Assembly: GCF_000484535.1 (NCBI RefSeq)
Contig: NC_022600.1
Location: 1,240,001 to 1,304,000 of the forward strand
Origin: Gloeobacter kilaueensis JS1
GTDB taxonomy: Bacteria > Cyanobacteriota > Cyanobacteriia > Gloeobacterales > Gloeobacteraceae
Direction: 5' to 3'
Length of the DNA stretch: 64,000 bases
Below, in pieces: positions 1 to 10,162 of this stretch. Position 1 is the first letter of the stretch, and every line of letters starts with the position of its first letter. The notes under the pieces were generated by a model, which was not told where the DNA came from, did no database searches, and saw nothing but the letters and a program-made list of their open reading frames with translations. Position numbers and translations under genes: made by a program.

Positions 1-267
1 GTCTTTGCCGTAGCGGGCCGAGTAGACTCCCGGTGCCCCCCCGAGCGCCTCCACCACAAGCCCCGAATCGTCCGCCACACTCCACTCGCCTGTAATCTGG
101 GCGGCGGCCAGCGCCTTGAGGCGGGCATTTTCAGCGAACGTCGCTCCGGTCTCCTCGACGGCAAAGCCCGGCGGGGCCGCTTCAAGCTGCCAGCCACTCC
201 CAGCGAACAGATGGCGCAATTCTTTTATTTTTCCTTGATTATTTGTTGCCAATATTAGCCGTTGCAT
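1..267 (-). CDS. rdgB: dITP/XTP pyrophosphatase (RdgB/HAM1 family), N-terminal 89 residues
   Basis: The reading frame begins at the ATG at 267 and stays open to the window edge, so only the N-terminal part is present. Residues 4-13 read LILATNNQGK, the family's opening substrate-binding motif with conserved T-N-N-x-K. Further on come ETGATFAENA and ADDSGLVVEALGGAPGVYSAR, both hallmarks of the Ham1 fold. Members hydrolyse non-canonical purine triphosphates (dITP, XTP) to monophosphates and so keep them out of DNA. The first 20 codons are unusually AT-rich for this genome, which may help translation initiation. Confidence 0.93.
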   Translation of the reverse strand, partial: MQRLILATNNQGKIKELRHLFAGSGWQLEAAPPGFAVEETGATFAENARLKALAAAQITGEWSVADDSGLVVEALGGAPGVYSARYGKD

Positions 268-465
268 TCTTATCTCAACACTTAAAAAGTGATCACTGTG
301 CGGTCAATAATTTTGTGTTACCTCTTCTACTAAGAATGATATCGAACGATGAGTAATCAGCACATCAGGATTAACTTTGTTGAGGATCCGGGAATTTCGG
401 CGAATTTGGCCTAACCTGAATTTATCTTCCCTTTATGCACAGATCAATAGCAGCGGGTGCGTCCC

Positions 466-819
466 ATGGCTAATTTCTATGACCTCAAACACTACATCGC
501 CCACTACATCAACAAGGGCCGTTGCCTGGTGAGCGAAAAAGGAAAGATCATCACCTTCTCCGAGCGGGTGTACGATCGTCGCGGCAACTACTCCGAGCCA
601 TTCAATCACTTTATCGACCGACTTTTAGAGAGCGGCGAATTTTTTCATCTGTTCGTCGAGGGCGATCACTACGCATTTGCTGATTTGATCCACGCCGAGT
701 ACGACCTCGAGTACTGCGTGCAGTGCCGCGAACCCATCCCGGTCCCGGTGGCAGGTGCGCTCGGTCCACCCGCCTGCTACCTCTGTCCAGACATTGTGCC
801 CGCCCAAAAAACCTCCTGA
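466..819 (+). CDS. Small protein with C-terminal paired CxxC motifs, unknown function
   Basis: This is a 117-residue soluble protein starting MANFYDLKHY. A GTG at 457 would add three residues, but the ATG at 466 gives the more natural start. Two CxxC pairs lie near the C-terminus (CVQC, then CYLC), separated by a Pro/Gly-rich loop, which suggests a zinc knuckle. No signal peptide or membrane segment is visible. I do not recognise the family. A strong terminator follows a few bases after the stop, so the gene is probably transcribed alone. Confidence 0.65.
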   Translation: MANFYDLKHYIAHYINKGRCLVSEKGKIITFSERVYDRRGNYSEPFNHFIDRLLESGEFFHLFVEGDHYAFADLIHAEYDLEYCVQCREPIPVPVAGALGPPACYLCPDIVPAQKTS

Positions 820-821
820 AC

Positions 822-853
822 AAAAAGCGGGTGTGACTGCACCCGCTTTTTTT
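822..853. terminator. Rho-independent terminator, probably bidirectional
   Basis: A perfect stem (AAAAAGCGGGTG pairing with CACCCGCTTTTT) encloses a 6-nt loop. It has A-runs on the left and T-runs on the right, so it can stop transcription of the upstream small gene and of the convergent gap2 gene, which ends at 872. Confidence 0.88.
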
Positions 854-871
854 AGGCTGAGGCAGAGCCGA

Positions 872-1888
872 TCAAGCCGTCCACTTCTCGCCGACCAGTT
901 CCGCCAGATCGACGACGCGCTGGGAGTAGCCCCACTCGTTGTCGTACCAGGCAATTACCTTGACGAGGTTGTCTTTGAGCACCATCGTCAGGGCCGCATC
1001 GACGATCGAGGAGACGTCCGTCGAGCGGTAGTCGATCGAGACGAGGGGAATTTCGCTGACGGCGAGTACGCCCTTCAGTTCGTTCTCCGCCGCTTCTTTG
1101 AGGACGTGGTTGACCTGTTCGACCAGGGTAGATTTTTCGACTTCGACCACCAGATCGACCACCGAGACGTTGGGGGTGGGTACCCGGAAGGCGAGGCCGT
1201 CGAGCTTGCCTTTGAGTTCAGGGAGCACCAGGCCGATCGCCTTGGCAGCTCCGGTGCTGGTGGGCACGATGCTGAGGGCAGCGGCACGGGCGCGGCGCAG
1301 GTCGCGGTGGCTCGCATCGAGCAGGCGCTGATCGCCGGTGTAGCTGTGGATGGTCGTCATCGTTCCCTTGACGATCCGGAACTGCTCGTGAAGAACTTTG
1401 GCCACCGGCGCAAGGCAGTTGGTCGTGCAGGAGGCGTTGCTGATGATCGTGTGCTTGTCGTGCTCGTAGAGGTGATGGTTGACGCCGTAGACGAAGGTAC
1501 CGTCGTCGTTTTTGCCTGGAGCAGTAATCAACACCTTCTTGGCACCGGCGGCCAGATGCTTGGAGGCACCGTCGCGGCTGGTGAACACGCCCGTCGATTC
1601 GATCACCAGATCGATTCCCCAGTCCTTCCAGGGCAGGTTGAGGGGGTTGCGATCGGAATAACACTTGATCGTGTGGCCGTTGGTGATGAGCGAGTTCTCG
1701 TCGGAACTTACCTCACCGCCGAAGGTGCCCAGCATCGAATCGTACTTGAGCAGGTGGGCGTTGGTGTGTGGGTCGGAGGTGTCGTTGATGGCAACGACTT
1801 CGATATGCGACTCCTTGCGACCCAGCCAGCAGCGCAAAAAGTTGCGCCCGATCCGTCCGAAGCCGTTGATTGCTACTCTGATGGTCAT
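872..1888 (-). CDS. gap2: Glyceraldehyde-3-phosphate dehydrogenase, Gap2 type
   Basis: This is a 338-residue, full-length GAPDH. The NAD(P)-binding motif [10 protein letters not shown] is at residues 8-17, the catalytic Cys154 is in SNASCTTNC, and the partner His181 follows in TTIH. The N-terminal region (AINDTSDP, then KYDSMLGTF) resembles the plastid/cyanobacterial Gap2 class. That class accepts NADPH and works in the Calvin cycle and gluconeogenesis; this assignment is by family resemblance. An AGGGAC ribosome-binding site lies just before the ATG. The gene is convergent with the small gene at 466. Confidence 0.95.
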   Translation of the reverse strand: MTIRVAINGFGRIGRNFLRCWLGRKESHIEVVAINDTSDPHTNAHLLKYDSMLGTFGGEVSSDENSLITNGHTIKCYSDRNPLNLPWKDWGIDLVIESTGVFTSRDGASKHLAAGAKKVLITAPGKNDDGTFVYGVNHHLYEHDKHTIISNASCTTNCLAPVAKVLHEQFRIVKGTMTTIHSYTGDQRLLDASHRDLRRARAAALSIVPTSTGAAKAIGLVLPELKGKLDGLAFRVPTPNVSVVDLVVEVEKSTLVEQVNHVLKEAAENELKGVLAVSEIPLVSIDYRSTDVSSIVDAALTMVLKDNLVKVIAWYDNEWGYSQRVVDLAELVGEKWTA

Positions 1889-2057
1889 TATTGCGTCCCT
1901 GCTAGATGAAAACCCGTGGTGGAGTGCATACCTCCAGCCATCTGAAGTTTACCCCGAAAATTCCAGCACAGCAGCTTGGGCATTAGGTAAAAATACTTGA
2001 GCAGTGGCGGGCCACTGCCGATCGCCTAGGCTGAAGGAAGAGTTTCTGTGATCGTCC

Positions 2058-2678
2058 TTGCCCGCCTCCACCAATCGCCCGATTGTCGTCGGTGTCGCCG
2101 GTGCCTCCGGCCTCATCTATGCCGTGCGCACCCTGGGTTTTTTGCTCGCTGCCGACTACGAGGTGGACCTGGTGGCTTCCCGCGCCAGTTTTATGGTCTG
2201 GCGCGAGGAGACGGGCCAGACGATGCCCGCTGAGGCCAGTGAGCAGGAGCGCTTCTGGCGCGAGCAGTGCGGCGCGCTCGCGGGCAAGTTGCGCTGTCAC
2301 CCCTGGGCCGATGTCGGCGCTTCGATCGCGAGCGGTTCTTACCGCACACGCGGCATGATCGTCATCCCCTGCAGCATGGCCACCGTCGGCAAGCTGGCCG
2401 CCGGGCTCAGTTCGGACCTGCTGGAGCGGGCAGCGGACGTGCATCTAAAAGAAGGCCGTTCTCTGGTACTGGTGCCGCGCGAGACGCCTTTTAGCCTCAT
2501 CCACCTGCGCAACCTCACTGCCCTTGCTGAGGCTGGAGCCCGGATCGTGCCTGCGATTCCCGCCTGGTATCACCGCCCCCAGAGCATCGAGGATCTGGTC
2601 GATTTTGTGGTTGGCCGCGCCCTCGATCAGCTCGATATCGATCACGATCTTTTTGAGCGCTGGCAACCGGATCGGTGA
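2058..2678 (+). CDS. ubiX: Flavin prenyltransferase UbiX
   Basis: The protein has 206 residues and a TTG start. The N-terminus carries the FMN-binding motif VVGVAGASGLIYAVRTL. Central MIVIPCSMATVGKLAAGLSSDLL and C-terminal LVLVPRETPFSLIHLRNL segments are typical of the UbiX/Pad1 flavoprotein fold. UbiX makes prenylated FMN from FMN and dimethylallyl phosphate for UbiD-type decarboxylases. No upstream ATG exists in this frame. A GTG at 2048 lies in another frame and was not used. A GGAAGAG sequence precedes the start by about 15 nt. Confidence 0.93.
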   Translation: MPASTNRPIVVGVAGASGLIYAVRTLGFLLAADYEVDLVASRASFMVWREETGQTMPAEASEQERFWREQCGALAGKLRCHPWADVGASIASGSYRTRGMIVIPCSMATVGKLAAGLSSDLLERAADVHLKEGRSLVLVPRETPFSLIHLRNLTALAEAGARIVPAIPAWYHRPQSIEDLVDFVVGRALDQLDIDHDLFERWQPDR

Positions 2679-2692
2679 AATCTGCGGGCGAG

Positions 2693-2723
2693 TTGCAGTC
2701 AAACGCCGGGAGGCGTTTATAAT
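2693..2723 (+). promoter_or_regulatory. Possible sigma-70-type promoter for the oxidoreductase gene
   Basis: TTGCAG (2693-2698) and a perfect TATAAT (2718-2723) are separated by 19 bp, and the gene at 2748 starts 25 bp later. The spacer contains a small hairpin, AAACGCC-GGGA-GGCGTTT. The spacing is longer than ideal, so this is tentative. Confidence 0.4.
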
Positions 2724-2747
2724 TTTGGCGCAGGTCAAACGGCGGCG

Positions 2748-3734
2748 ATGGTAGCAATCAGGGTCGGTCTATTGGGCTACGGCGGGCTTGGGCAGGCAGC
2801 GGGGCGGCTGCTCGCCCACAAGCGCGAGTTGCAACTGGTGGCAGTTGCTGATAGCAAAGGCTACGCCCACAGCGGCGACGGACTCGACGCGGTGGCGCTG
2901 GAACAGGCGATGCGCATCCACGGGTCGGTGGGCTATCTGGGGACAGCCGGTGTGCTCACCTCCGATCCCATCGAGGCGCTGCTCGCCCAGAATGTCGCCG
3001 TGGACGGTTACTTTCTCGCACTGCCCAACCTGCCCAACACCTTCATGGCCTCCGTCGCCCAAAGTTTTATCGCCAGCGGTTGGCGCGGCGTACTTGTCGA
3101 TGCGATCAAGCGCACGAGCGCTGTTGAGCAACTGCTTAGCCTCGAAGATGCCTTCAAGCGCTCAGGCATCACCTACATTACTGGCTGCGGAGCGACGCCC
3201 GGCCTGCTGACGGCGGCGGCAGCCCTCGCCGCCCAGAGCTTTGTCGAAGTCCTGAGCGTGCGGATCACCTTCGGCGTCGGCATCGCCAACTGGGAAGCCT
3301 ATCGCTCGACGGTGCGCGAGGACATTGCCCATCTAGAGGGCTATTCGACCGAGCAAGCCCGCTCGATGAGCGATGCGGAGGTGGCGGCACTGCTTGAGAG
3401 CACCGGCGGCCTGCTCAAGCTCGAAAATATGGAACACGCCGACGACATCCTGCTGGAGCGCGCCGGAATCTGTGCGCGGGAGCGGGTGCAGGTAGGCGGT
3501 GTCGTCGATACGCGCAATCCCCAAAAACCGCTCAGCACCAATGTCCAGCTCACCGGTCGCACCTTCGAGGGCAAAATCTCCACCCACAGTTTCGTCCTTG
3601 GCGACGAGACCTCGATGGCGGCCAACGTCTGCGGTCCCGCCTTCGGTTATCTCAAAACTGGGGTCGAGCTGCACAGACGCGGCCACTACGGAATCTGGAG
3701 TTCCGCCGATTTGATGCCCCGTTTCGCCCACTAG
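2748..3734 (+). CDS. Saccharopine-dehydrogenase-like NAD(P)-binding oxidoreductase
   Basis: This 328-residue soluble protein opens with a Rossmann motif, [17 protein letters not shown] (residues 6-22). The rest matches, from memory, a cyanobacterial family annotated as saccharopine dehydrogenase-like oxidoreductase. Recognisable segments are [31 protein letters not shown] and [17 protein letters not shown]. The substrate is not known. Lysine catabolism should not be assumed from the name. The gene is 5 bp upstream of the small gene at 3740, so the two are probably co-transcribed. Confidence 0.8.
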   Translation: MVAIRVGLLGYGGLGQAAGRLLAHKRELQLVAVADSKGYAHSGDGLDAVALEQAMRIHGSVGYLGTAGVLTSDPIEALLAQNVAVDGYFLALPNLPNTFMASVAQSFIASGWRGVLVDAIKRTSAVEQLLSLEDAFKRSGITYITGCGATPGLLTAAAALAAQSFVEVLSVRITFGVGIANWEAYRSTVREDIAHLEGYSTEQARSMSDAEVAALLESTGGLLKLENMEHADDILLERAGICARERVQVGGVVDTRNPQKPLSTNVQLTGRTFEGKISTHSFVLGDETSMAANVCGPAFGYLKTGVELHRRGHYGIWSSADLMPRFAH

Positions 3735-3739
3735 TCCCT

Positions 3740-3967
3740 ATGACCCGTATCTCCCGAGAACAACTCAACCGGATCAGCGGCTTTACCAACAGCAGCCATC
3801 GGATGCGCGCCCGCGTCATCCTCAACCGCTTCTGGTGGGACAGCTTTGGCCGCACCTACCGCAACAGCGCCGACTTGCTGCTTCTGAACGGTCCGCAGGC
3901 AGAAGCGCTGCTGGAGAAGCTGACGCGGGAGTGGGAGGACGAATGGCCCGGCGCTTCGAGGAGTTGA
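3740..3967 (+). CDS. 75-residue basic protein, unknown function
   Basis: The ORF starts 5 bp after the preceding stop and has normal codon use for the region, which supports a real gene in the same transcript. The protein is soluble, rich in Arg and Trp, and predicted helical (MTRISREQLNRISGF near the N-terminus). It contains no motif I recognise. Its stop codon overlaps the -35 element of the tRNA-Gly promoter. Confidence 0.6.
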   Translation: MTRISREQLNRISGFTNSSHRMRARVILNRFWWDSFGRTYRNSADLLLLNGPQAEALLEKLTREWEDEWPGASRS

Positions 3968-3993
3968 CACTCGCCGAGCCCTCTGGCCATAAT
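3964..3993 (+). promoter_or_regulatory. Promoter of tRNA-Gly
   Basis: A consensus TTGACA (3964-3969) is followed after 18 bp by CATAAT (3988-3993), 14 bp before the first tRNA base. The -35 hexamer overlaps the end of the preceding coding sequence. Confidence 0.75.
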
Positions 3994-4007
3994 GAAGTTC
4001 GCGCTCT

Positions 4008-4079
4008 GCGGGTGTAACTCAGTGGTAGAGTGCTTCCTTGCCAAGGAAGATGTCGAGAGTTCGAATCTCTTCACCCGCT
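4008..4079 (+). tRNA. tRNA-Gly (anticodon GCC)
   Basis: The 72-nt cloverleaf has a 7-bp acceptor stem (GCGGGTG with CACCCGC), an anticodon arm CTTCCTTGCCAAGGAAG with GCC in the loop, and a T-arm GAGAGTTCGAATCTCTT. CCA is not encoded. The discriminator base is T, as expected for glycine tRNAs. Confidence 0.96.
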
Positions 4080-4128
4080 TGCTCTTAAAATCTGATTGCA
4101 GGCTTTCAGAGAAAAACCAACCTTCAAG

Positions 4129-4908
4129 TTAACTCGAAGCGCTGGTGTAAAAGCGCAGGGCAAAGCGCCAGAAAAGAGCGGACGCCAGAAATAGAAAAGC
4201 AGCGAGGGCGGCGGCTCCGGCGAGCCAGACGATCTGCGTTCGGCCCAGCAGGGCTTCGGCGGGTACGGTGGTGAGAAAGGCGACCGGGATAACGAAGGTA
4301 AAGAAGAGGCGATAGGCGAACGGGTAGGCCACCATCGGGTAGCGGCCCGCTTCGAGTAAGCCGTTCAGCACTTCGGTGACGTTGTAGATCTTGACAAACC
4401 AGATGCTCGTCGCCCCGAGCATGAACCAGAGGCTGTAGAGGATGACCAGGCCAAAGGCGAGGGGAACAAGGGCGAGCAGGTAGTTGCCGGGGGCAATCCC
4501 AAGGCGGCCACCGGCATAAAAGATAAGAAACAGGCCAAAGCCCAGATCCGGCAGACCCCAGGGCGAGAGCGAGCGCGTCGAGAGCCAGAACTGGCTGCTG
4601 ATGGGCTTGAGCAGCACGAAGTCGAGGGTGCCCTGCTGCACCTGCTGGACGATCCGGTTGAGATTGGGACTGAGGAAGGTGGTGCCGAAGCCCTGAAAGA
4701 CGGTAAAAAGCCCGAGCACGACTACCGCCTCCTCCCAGCGCCAGCCCGCGAAGCGGTAGCCGTTGCCATAAAAAAGAAAAAGACCGAACAAACTGCCCGC
4801 GAGCTGGCCCAGGCTGTTGATCGCCGCCAGAACGAAGTTGGCGCGATATTCTGCCTCCGCCGCCAGAGCCGTCGTCCAGAACAGTTGCAGTACTCGCAAG
4901 TAGCGCAT
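4129..4908 (-). CDS. ABC-2 type transporter permease (DUF990-like)
   Basis: This is a 259-residue integral membrane protein with about six hydrophobic segments. Examples are an N-terminal segment around residues 28-47, FGLFLIFYAGG, and a C-terminal run ending LFWRFALRFY. A conserved-looking motif (PNLNRIVQQVQQGTLDFVLL) is typical of the large ABC-2 permeases found in cyanobacteria as two-permease, one-ATPase sets. No partner ATPase is adjacent, so its substrate cannot be inferred. The gene follows glpK in the same orientation with a 24-bp gap. Confidence 0.78.
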   Translation of the reverse strand: MRYLRVLQLFWTTALAAEAEYRANFVLAAINSLGQLAGSLFGLFLFYGNGYRFAGWRWEEAVVVLGLFTVFQGFGTTFLSPNLNRIVQQVQQGTLDFVLLKPISSQFWLSTRSLSPWGLPDLGFGLFLIFYAGGRLGIAPGNYLLALVPLAFGLVILYSLWFMLGATSIWFVKIYNVTEVLNGLLEAGRYPMVAYPFAYRLFFTFVIPVAFLTTVPAEALLGRTQIVWLAGAAALAAFLFLASALFWRFALRFYTSASS

Positions 4909-4932
4909 GGGAGCATTATCGCCCAGGCGGAT

Positions 4933-6395
<1,463 letters not shown>

Positions 6396-6399
<4 letters not shown>

Positions 6400-6872
6400 A
6401 GGAGCACTCGCGGCGGGATGAACCAGAGCAGGTTGCCTGTGAGGGCAGTCGGTTCGATAGCGATGCGCACCACCCCCGCTTTTTTGATGTCGAGGCCCCG
6501 CCGGGGACTGCCCCAGAGGAGCGCCTCCGCCCACAATCCCAGATCGGGCTGGTGGCCCACGATCGCTGCGCTCGTCACTGCCGGGTGGGCCACCAGCCAC
6601 TGCCTGAAGTCAGCCAGAGCCCCGCCGGGAGAAAGGGGTGTAAAAAGTTCCAGCAAACTGGCCAGCCCCTCCTCGATCAAGATCTCAGCGGTCTGACGGG
6701 CGCGAATAAGCGGACTGGTCAGAACAATCTCCAGTTGCACATCCAGCTCGCGCAAGCGCTTTGCCACCCGGCGGGTTTTCTGACGGCCTTCTTCGGTCAG
6801 AACCCGCTCTGCATCGTTGGTACGGGTACCATGTTCCTCGGCGATGCCGTGGCGAACCAACAACAGATCCAT
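6396..6872 (-). CDS. sixA: SixA-type phosphohistidine phosphatase
   Basis: The 158-residue protein starts MDLLLVRHGIAEEHG; the RHG motif supplies the phospho-accepting His8. Later, LTSPLIRARQTAEIL and AAIVGHQPDLGLWA give the other conserved Arg and His of the histidine phosphatase superfamily. I chose the ATG at 6872 over the TTG at 6887 because the sequence between them contains GGAGAGAGG, a good ribosome-binding site for the ATG. SixA dephosphorylates phosphohistidine in signalling proteins. The target here is unknown. Confidence 0.88.
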
Positions 6873-6937
6873 GCCGCCTCTCTCCAACTGCCACTGCTGC
6901 GATGAGCTAATATAGCCCCGTGTTATTCCTGTAGGCT

Positions 6938-7696
6938 ATGAAATTTCCTGGAGCATCGCCCGGTTGGCGTCAGGCTGTCTGGCTTGTTCTGTCGATTGCC
7001 CTCTTCACCTTCTCGGTTGCTGCCCTGCCCGTCCTCGCCCTGAGCGAAGATCAACTGGTTGCCAAACTCAACGCGGTCCCGGTCTTTACGATCATCGATG
7101 CCAAGGGTTCGCCCCTGCTGCTCATTCCCAAACAACAAAAAGACATCGGCATCTTAAATTTTTATCTCGACTCCACTCTGGCGCAGCAGGCGATAAAACT
7201 GGTCAAAGACCAGAACCCCGACAAGGGCAAGGTCTATCAGGTCGCCTCGACGGCCCTTGGGCGCGCCTACACGGCGATCAAACAGGAGCGCGAAAAAAAA
7301 GACAGCAAGGTGCGCTTTCAATTTTTGAGCAGTCCTGCCAGCATCCAGTACGCCTATCAGGTCGCCAAGAAAAAAGATCCCAACCTCAAAAATTTTCAGG
7401 GGGTACCGGTCTTTTTTCTCACCGGCGGTGATCGGCGCGGCATTCTCACCCTCAAGCGCAATGGCCAGGAGTTTCTGCCGATGTTCTTCTCAGAAGTTGA
7501 CCTGCAGCGCAATCTGGCGGCGCTGCGCAAGGGCCGCTCCGACCTGCCCGGCAACCTGAGTGTCGAGGTGGCCACCCTCGATTCGGTAGTGGGCACGATG
7601 CTCAGCGGGCAGAGCGACAAGGATGCTGAGAAGATTACTTTTATTCCCTCTCGGGCTGCCCTCGAATACGCCAAAACCCTGCAGAAGCCTAAATAG
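6938..7696 (+). CDS. Tic22-family protein, first copy
   Basis: This is a 252-residue exported protein. A signal or anchor segment covers roughly residues 11-35 (ending PVLALSEDQL). The mature part has the Tic22 pattern: LNAVPVFTIIDAKGSPLL, VRFQFLSSPASIQYA, GVPVFFLTGG and a C-terminal LDSVVGTMLSG. In plastids and cyanobacteria, Tic22 proteins sit in the intermembrane or periplasmic space and help outer-membrane protein biogenesis or protein import. That role is known for the family and not shown here. A second copy follows 98 bp downstream. Confidence 0.87.
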   Translation: MKFPGASPGWRQAVWLVLSIALFTFSVAALPVLALSEDQLVAKLNAVPVFTIIDAKGSPLLLIPKQQKDIGILNFYLDSTLAQQAIKLVKDQNPDKGKVYQVASTALGRAYTAIKQEREKKDSKVRFQFLSSPASIQYAYQVAKKKDPNLKNFQGVPVFFLTGGDRRGILTLKRNGQEFLPMFFSEVDLQRNLAALRKGRSDLPGNLSVEVATLDSVVGTMLSGQSDKDAEKITFIPSRAALEYAKTLQKPK

Positions 7697-7794
7697 AGGA
7701 ACTCCTCGGCAACCTGGGCGGTCTTGCACTACGATGGCTAGGGCTACAGACCCACGCATTTAGACAACTGACCACCGTACCTTTTTGGAGTGAC

Positions 7795-8625
7795 ATGCAA
7801 CGACTTTTTGTGCAGAGATTGGCGACATTGAGCCTCACCGGTCTGCTGAGCGCAATCGCAGTCTGTACCTCCGCTCAGGCCCTTCCCGAGGAAGATGTCA
7901 TCAAAAAACTCGACAGCGTGCCGGTCTTCACGATCGTCGATCCGAAGGGCAATCCGCTGATCATCACTGTCAAGGATAAAGACAAGAAGGACACTTCCAT
8001 CCTGCCACTGTTTCTCGATCAAAAGGCGGTGCAGGACGCCTACGGCAATTTCCAAAAAAATAACGCCCAGGCCGCCAAAAATTCACAGATCGGAGTCATC
8101 AGCCTTGGGCAGGCTTTCAAGGCCGTCCGCGACGAGCAAAAGAAAAAAGACAACAAAGTCGCGTTCCAGTTTTTGACGGACCCCAAGACCGTCGATTACG
8201 CCCTTGAGATCTCCAAAAAGTCAGATGCCAACATCAAGAGCTTTCCTGGCATCCCGGTCTTCTACGCGATGGGCAGCGACGACAAGACCAAGGCCAAGGG
8301 CTTCGTTACCTTTGAAAAGGATGGCAAGCAGTACGTGCCGCTGTTCTTCGATCAAAAAGATCTCGAGCGCAACGTCAACGAGATCAAGCGTTCCAAGCCC
8401 GAACTGGCCAAGCAGATGAATATCGAGGTGGCTTCCCTCGATTCGGTGGTCTCGACGATGCTCGAGGGCAAAAACGACGCCGAATTCACCAAGCTCACCT
8501 TTGTACCGTCGCTGCAGGCGGTCCAGTACGTCCAGACGCTCCAAAAAAATGCCAAGGCCCAGGCCGGTCCGGCTCCAGCTCCAGCGCCAGCCTCCGCTCC
8601 GGCCCCCTCGACTCCGCCCAAATAA
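7795..8625 (+). CDS. Tic22-family protein, second copy with Pro/Ala tail
   Basis: This 276-residue exported protein is a paralogue of the preceding gene. It shares LDSVPVFTIVDPKGNPL, VAFQFLTDPKTVDYA, GIPVFYAMGS and ASLDSVVSTMLEGK. The signal peptide ends near AQALPEE (about residue 30). It differs by a low-complexity tail of Pro-Ala repeats after residue 250, which could span or attach to peptidoglycan. The start ATG has GGAG 7 nt upstream. Tandem placement suggests local duplication followed by divergence. Confidence 0.88.
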   Translation: MQRLFVQRLATLSLTGLLSAIAVCTSAQALPEEDVIKKLDSVPVFTIVDPKGNPLIITVKDKDKKDTSILPLFLDQKAVQDAYGNFQKNNAQAAKNSQIGVISLGQAFKAVRDEQKKKDNKVAFQFLTDPKTVDYALEISKKSDANIKSFPGIPVFYAMGSDDKTKAKGFVTFEKDGKQYVPLFFDQKDLERNVNEIKRSKPELAKQMNIEVASLDSVVSTMLEGKNDAEFTKLTFVPSLQAVQYVQTLQKNAKAQAGPAPAPAPASAPAPSTPPK

Positions 8626-8636
8626 GTTACCTGCCG

Positions 8637-9497
8637 GTGGCCGGTGAAGCTCGCAGCTGGTACGCCCAGGCGCTTACCCAGGCGCAGGAGCGAGGAATCG
8701 ATCCGGCTGAAGTCGATTATCTGGTCGAAGCGGTAAGCGGCCTCGACCGCCTGCGCTTGCGGCTGTTGGGGCCGGAGGCGCTTGGGCCCTTTGAGGACAA
8801 ACTGACGAAGCTGTGGCGGCGACGGCTCAGCGAGTGCGTTCCGGTCCAGTACCTGACGGGCCGGGCCTACTGGCGCGATCTGGAGCTGCAGGTCAATCCG
8901 GCTGTCCTTATTCCCCGCCCCGAGACCGAACTATTGGCCGATCTGGCCATTGCCTTTTGCCAATCGCTCGAACAACCCCTGCTGGCCGACCTGGGCACGG
9001 GCTCAGGGGCGATTGCCGTCGCCGTCGCCCGCGCTCTACCGACGGCGACACTCTGGGCCACCGATATCTCAAAGCAGGCGCTGGCTGTGGCCGATGCCAA
9101 TATCCGCACCTACGGCCTGACAGAACGGATTCATCTGGTGGAGGGCGACTGGTTTAGCCCCCTGCCCCTGCTCGCCTTCGACTGCCTTATCAGCAATCCG
9201 CCCTACATCCCGAGCGCCGAGGTCGATCGGCTGATGCCCGAAGTGCGGCTGCACGAGCCACGGCTTGCCCTCGACGGCGGGGCGGACGGGCTGGAGACGA
9301 TCCGGCTGCTGGTGGCGAAAGCAAGGCGTTACCTGCGGCCAGGGGGGCTTGTGGCCATCGAGCTGATGGCCGGACAGGCCGCAGCGGTCGTCGAGCTGAT
9401 CGAAAAAGCAGGGCAGTACGACCAGATTCGCACGGTCTGCGACTGGTCGGGGATCGAGCGCTTTGTCTGCGCTAACGCTTGGCAGCCAGGATCATGA
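8637..9497 (+). CDS. prmC: Release-factor glutamine N5-methyltransferase PrmC (HemK)
   Basis: The 286-residue protein has an N-terminal helical domain and a C-terminal Rossmann methyltransferase domain. The SAM motif is [15 protein letters not shown] and the catalytic motif is SNPPYIP, diagnostic for glutamine N5-methylation. The [11 protein letters not shown] segment is also typical. PrmC methylates the GGQ glutamine of RF1 and RF2. The GTG start is 11 bp after the second tic22 gene. The last 26 bp overlap the convergent infC gene. Confidence 0.93.
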   Translation: MAGEARSWYAQALTQAQERGIDPAEVDYLVEAVSGLDRLRLRLLGPEALGPFEDKLTKLWRRRLSECVPVQYLTGRAYWRDLELQVNPAVLIPRPETELLADLAIAFCQSLEQPLLADLGTGSGAIAVAVARALPTATLWATDISKQALAVADANIRTYGLTERIHLVEGDWFSPLPLLAFDCLISNPPYIPSAEVDRLMPEVRLHEPRLALDGGADGLETIRLLVAKARRYLRPGGLVAIELMAGQAAAVVELIEKAGQYDQIRTVCDWSGIERFVCANAWQPGS

Positions 9498-10011
9498 TCA
9501 TGTTGCGGCCCTCGACCGAGGGCTCCTGCTGCACTTCGCCTATTTCACTGACATCGCTCGCCAGCTGCATCAGCAGGTTTTTAGCCAGCTCGGCGTGCTG
9601 GATCTCGCGGCCACGAAACATGATCGTGCATTTGACCTTGTCGCCGTCTTTGAGAAATCGAATCGTGTCGCGCACGCGCACCTGATAATCGTGCTCGCCG
9701 ATTGTATAGCGCATTTTGACTTCTTTGACATCGGCGGTGTGCTGCTTTTTGCGCGCTTCTTTTGCGCGTTTTTCTTGTTCAAACTTGTACTTGCCGTAAT
9801 CCATGATCCGGCAGACGGGTGGCTGGGCATCTTCGCTGACGACGACCAGATCGAGGTTGCGCTCCTCGGCGATGCGCAGAGCGTCGCGCGGATGCATGAT
9901 GCCAAGCTGGGTGCCATCGGCGTCGATGGCGCGAATCTTTGGAAAGCGGATTCGCTCGTTGATCATGGGCAGGTTCGCTTGTCCACGGTCAGAGCGCTTT
10001 TTGATGACCAA
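9472..10011 (-). CDS. infC: Translation initiation factor IF-3
   Basis: This is a 179-residue, full-length IF-3. The N-domain carries [19 protein letters not shown], the linker is Lys-rich, and the C-domain ends [12 protein letters not shown]. The first possible start is a TTG at 10011. An ATG at 9966 would begin MINERIRF and shorten the N-terminal leader. A weak start fits the known use of rare initiation codons for IF-3 autoregulation in other bacteria. rpmI and rplT do not follow it. The 3' end overlaps prmC by 26 bp. Confidence 0.94.
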   Translation of the reverse strand: MVIKKRSDRGQANLPMINERIRFPKIRAIDADGTQLGIMHPRDALRIAEERNLDLVVVSEDAQPPVCRIMDYGKYKFEQEKRAKEARKKQHTADVKEVKMRYTIGEHDYQVRVRDTIRFLKDGDKVKCTIMFRGREIQHAELAKNLLMQLASDVSEIGEVQQEPSVEGRNMIMILAAKR

Positions 10012-10162
10012 TCTTCTAAGAGCCTCCAGTCGAGAAAAGCTTTCCCAAAAAACAAAGCAAGCCGGAGCGTCGGCCCTGGCTGCAGGTGGTTGGAAAAAGC
10101 GTGTTGATACTATTAGGATAGAAACTTCCGTTGCTCTCTGTCAAGTCACCGAAGTCTCACGG

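Noticed and set aside
755-1909. 384-residue plus-strand ORF opposite gap2
   Set aside because: It is the exact antisense shadow of GAPDH. The gap2 frame has all catalytic motifs.
3856-4074. Minus-strand ORF of 72 residues across tRNA-Gly
   Set aside because: It reads the antisense of the tRNA (KRFELSTSS is the typical artefact) and of the small gene at 3740.
6599-6600. Start of glpK at 6600 on the minus strand
   Set aside because: The added 67 residues are an out-of-frame reading of sixA. The GTG at 6399 fits the family N-terminus.
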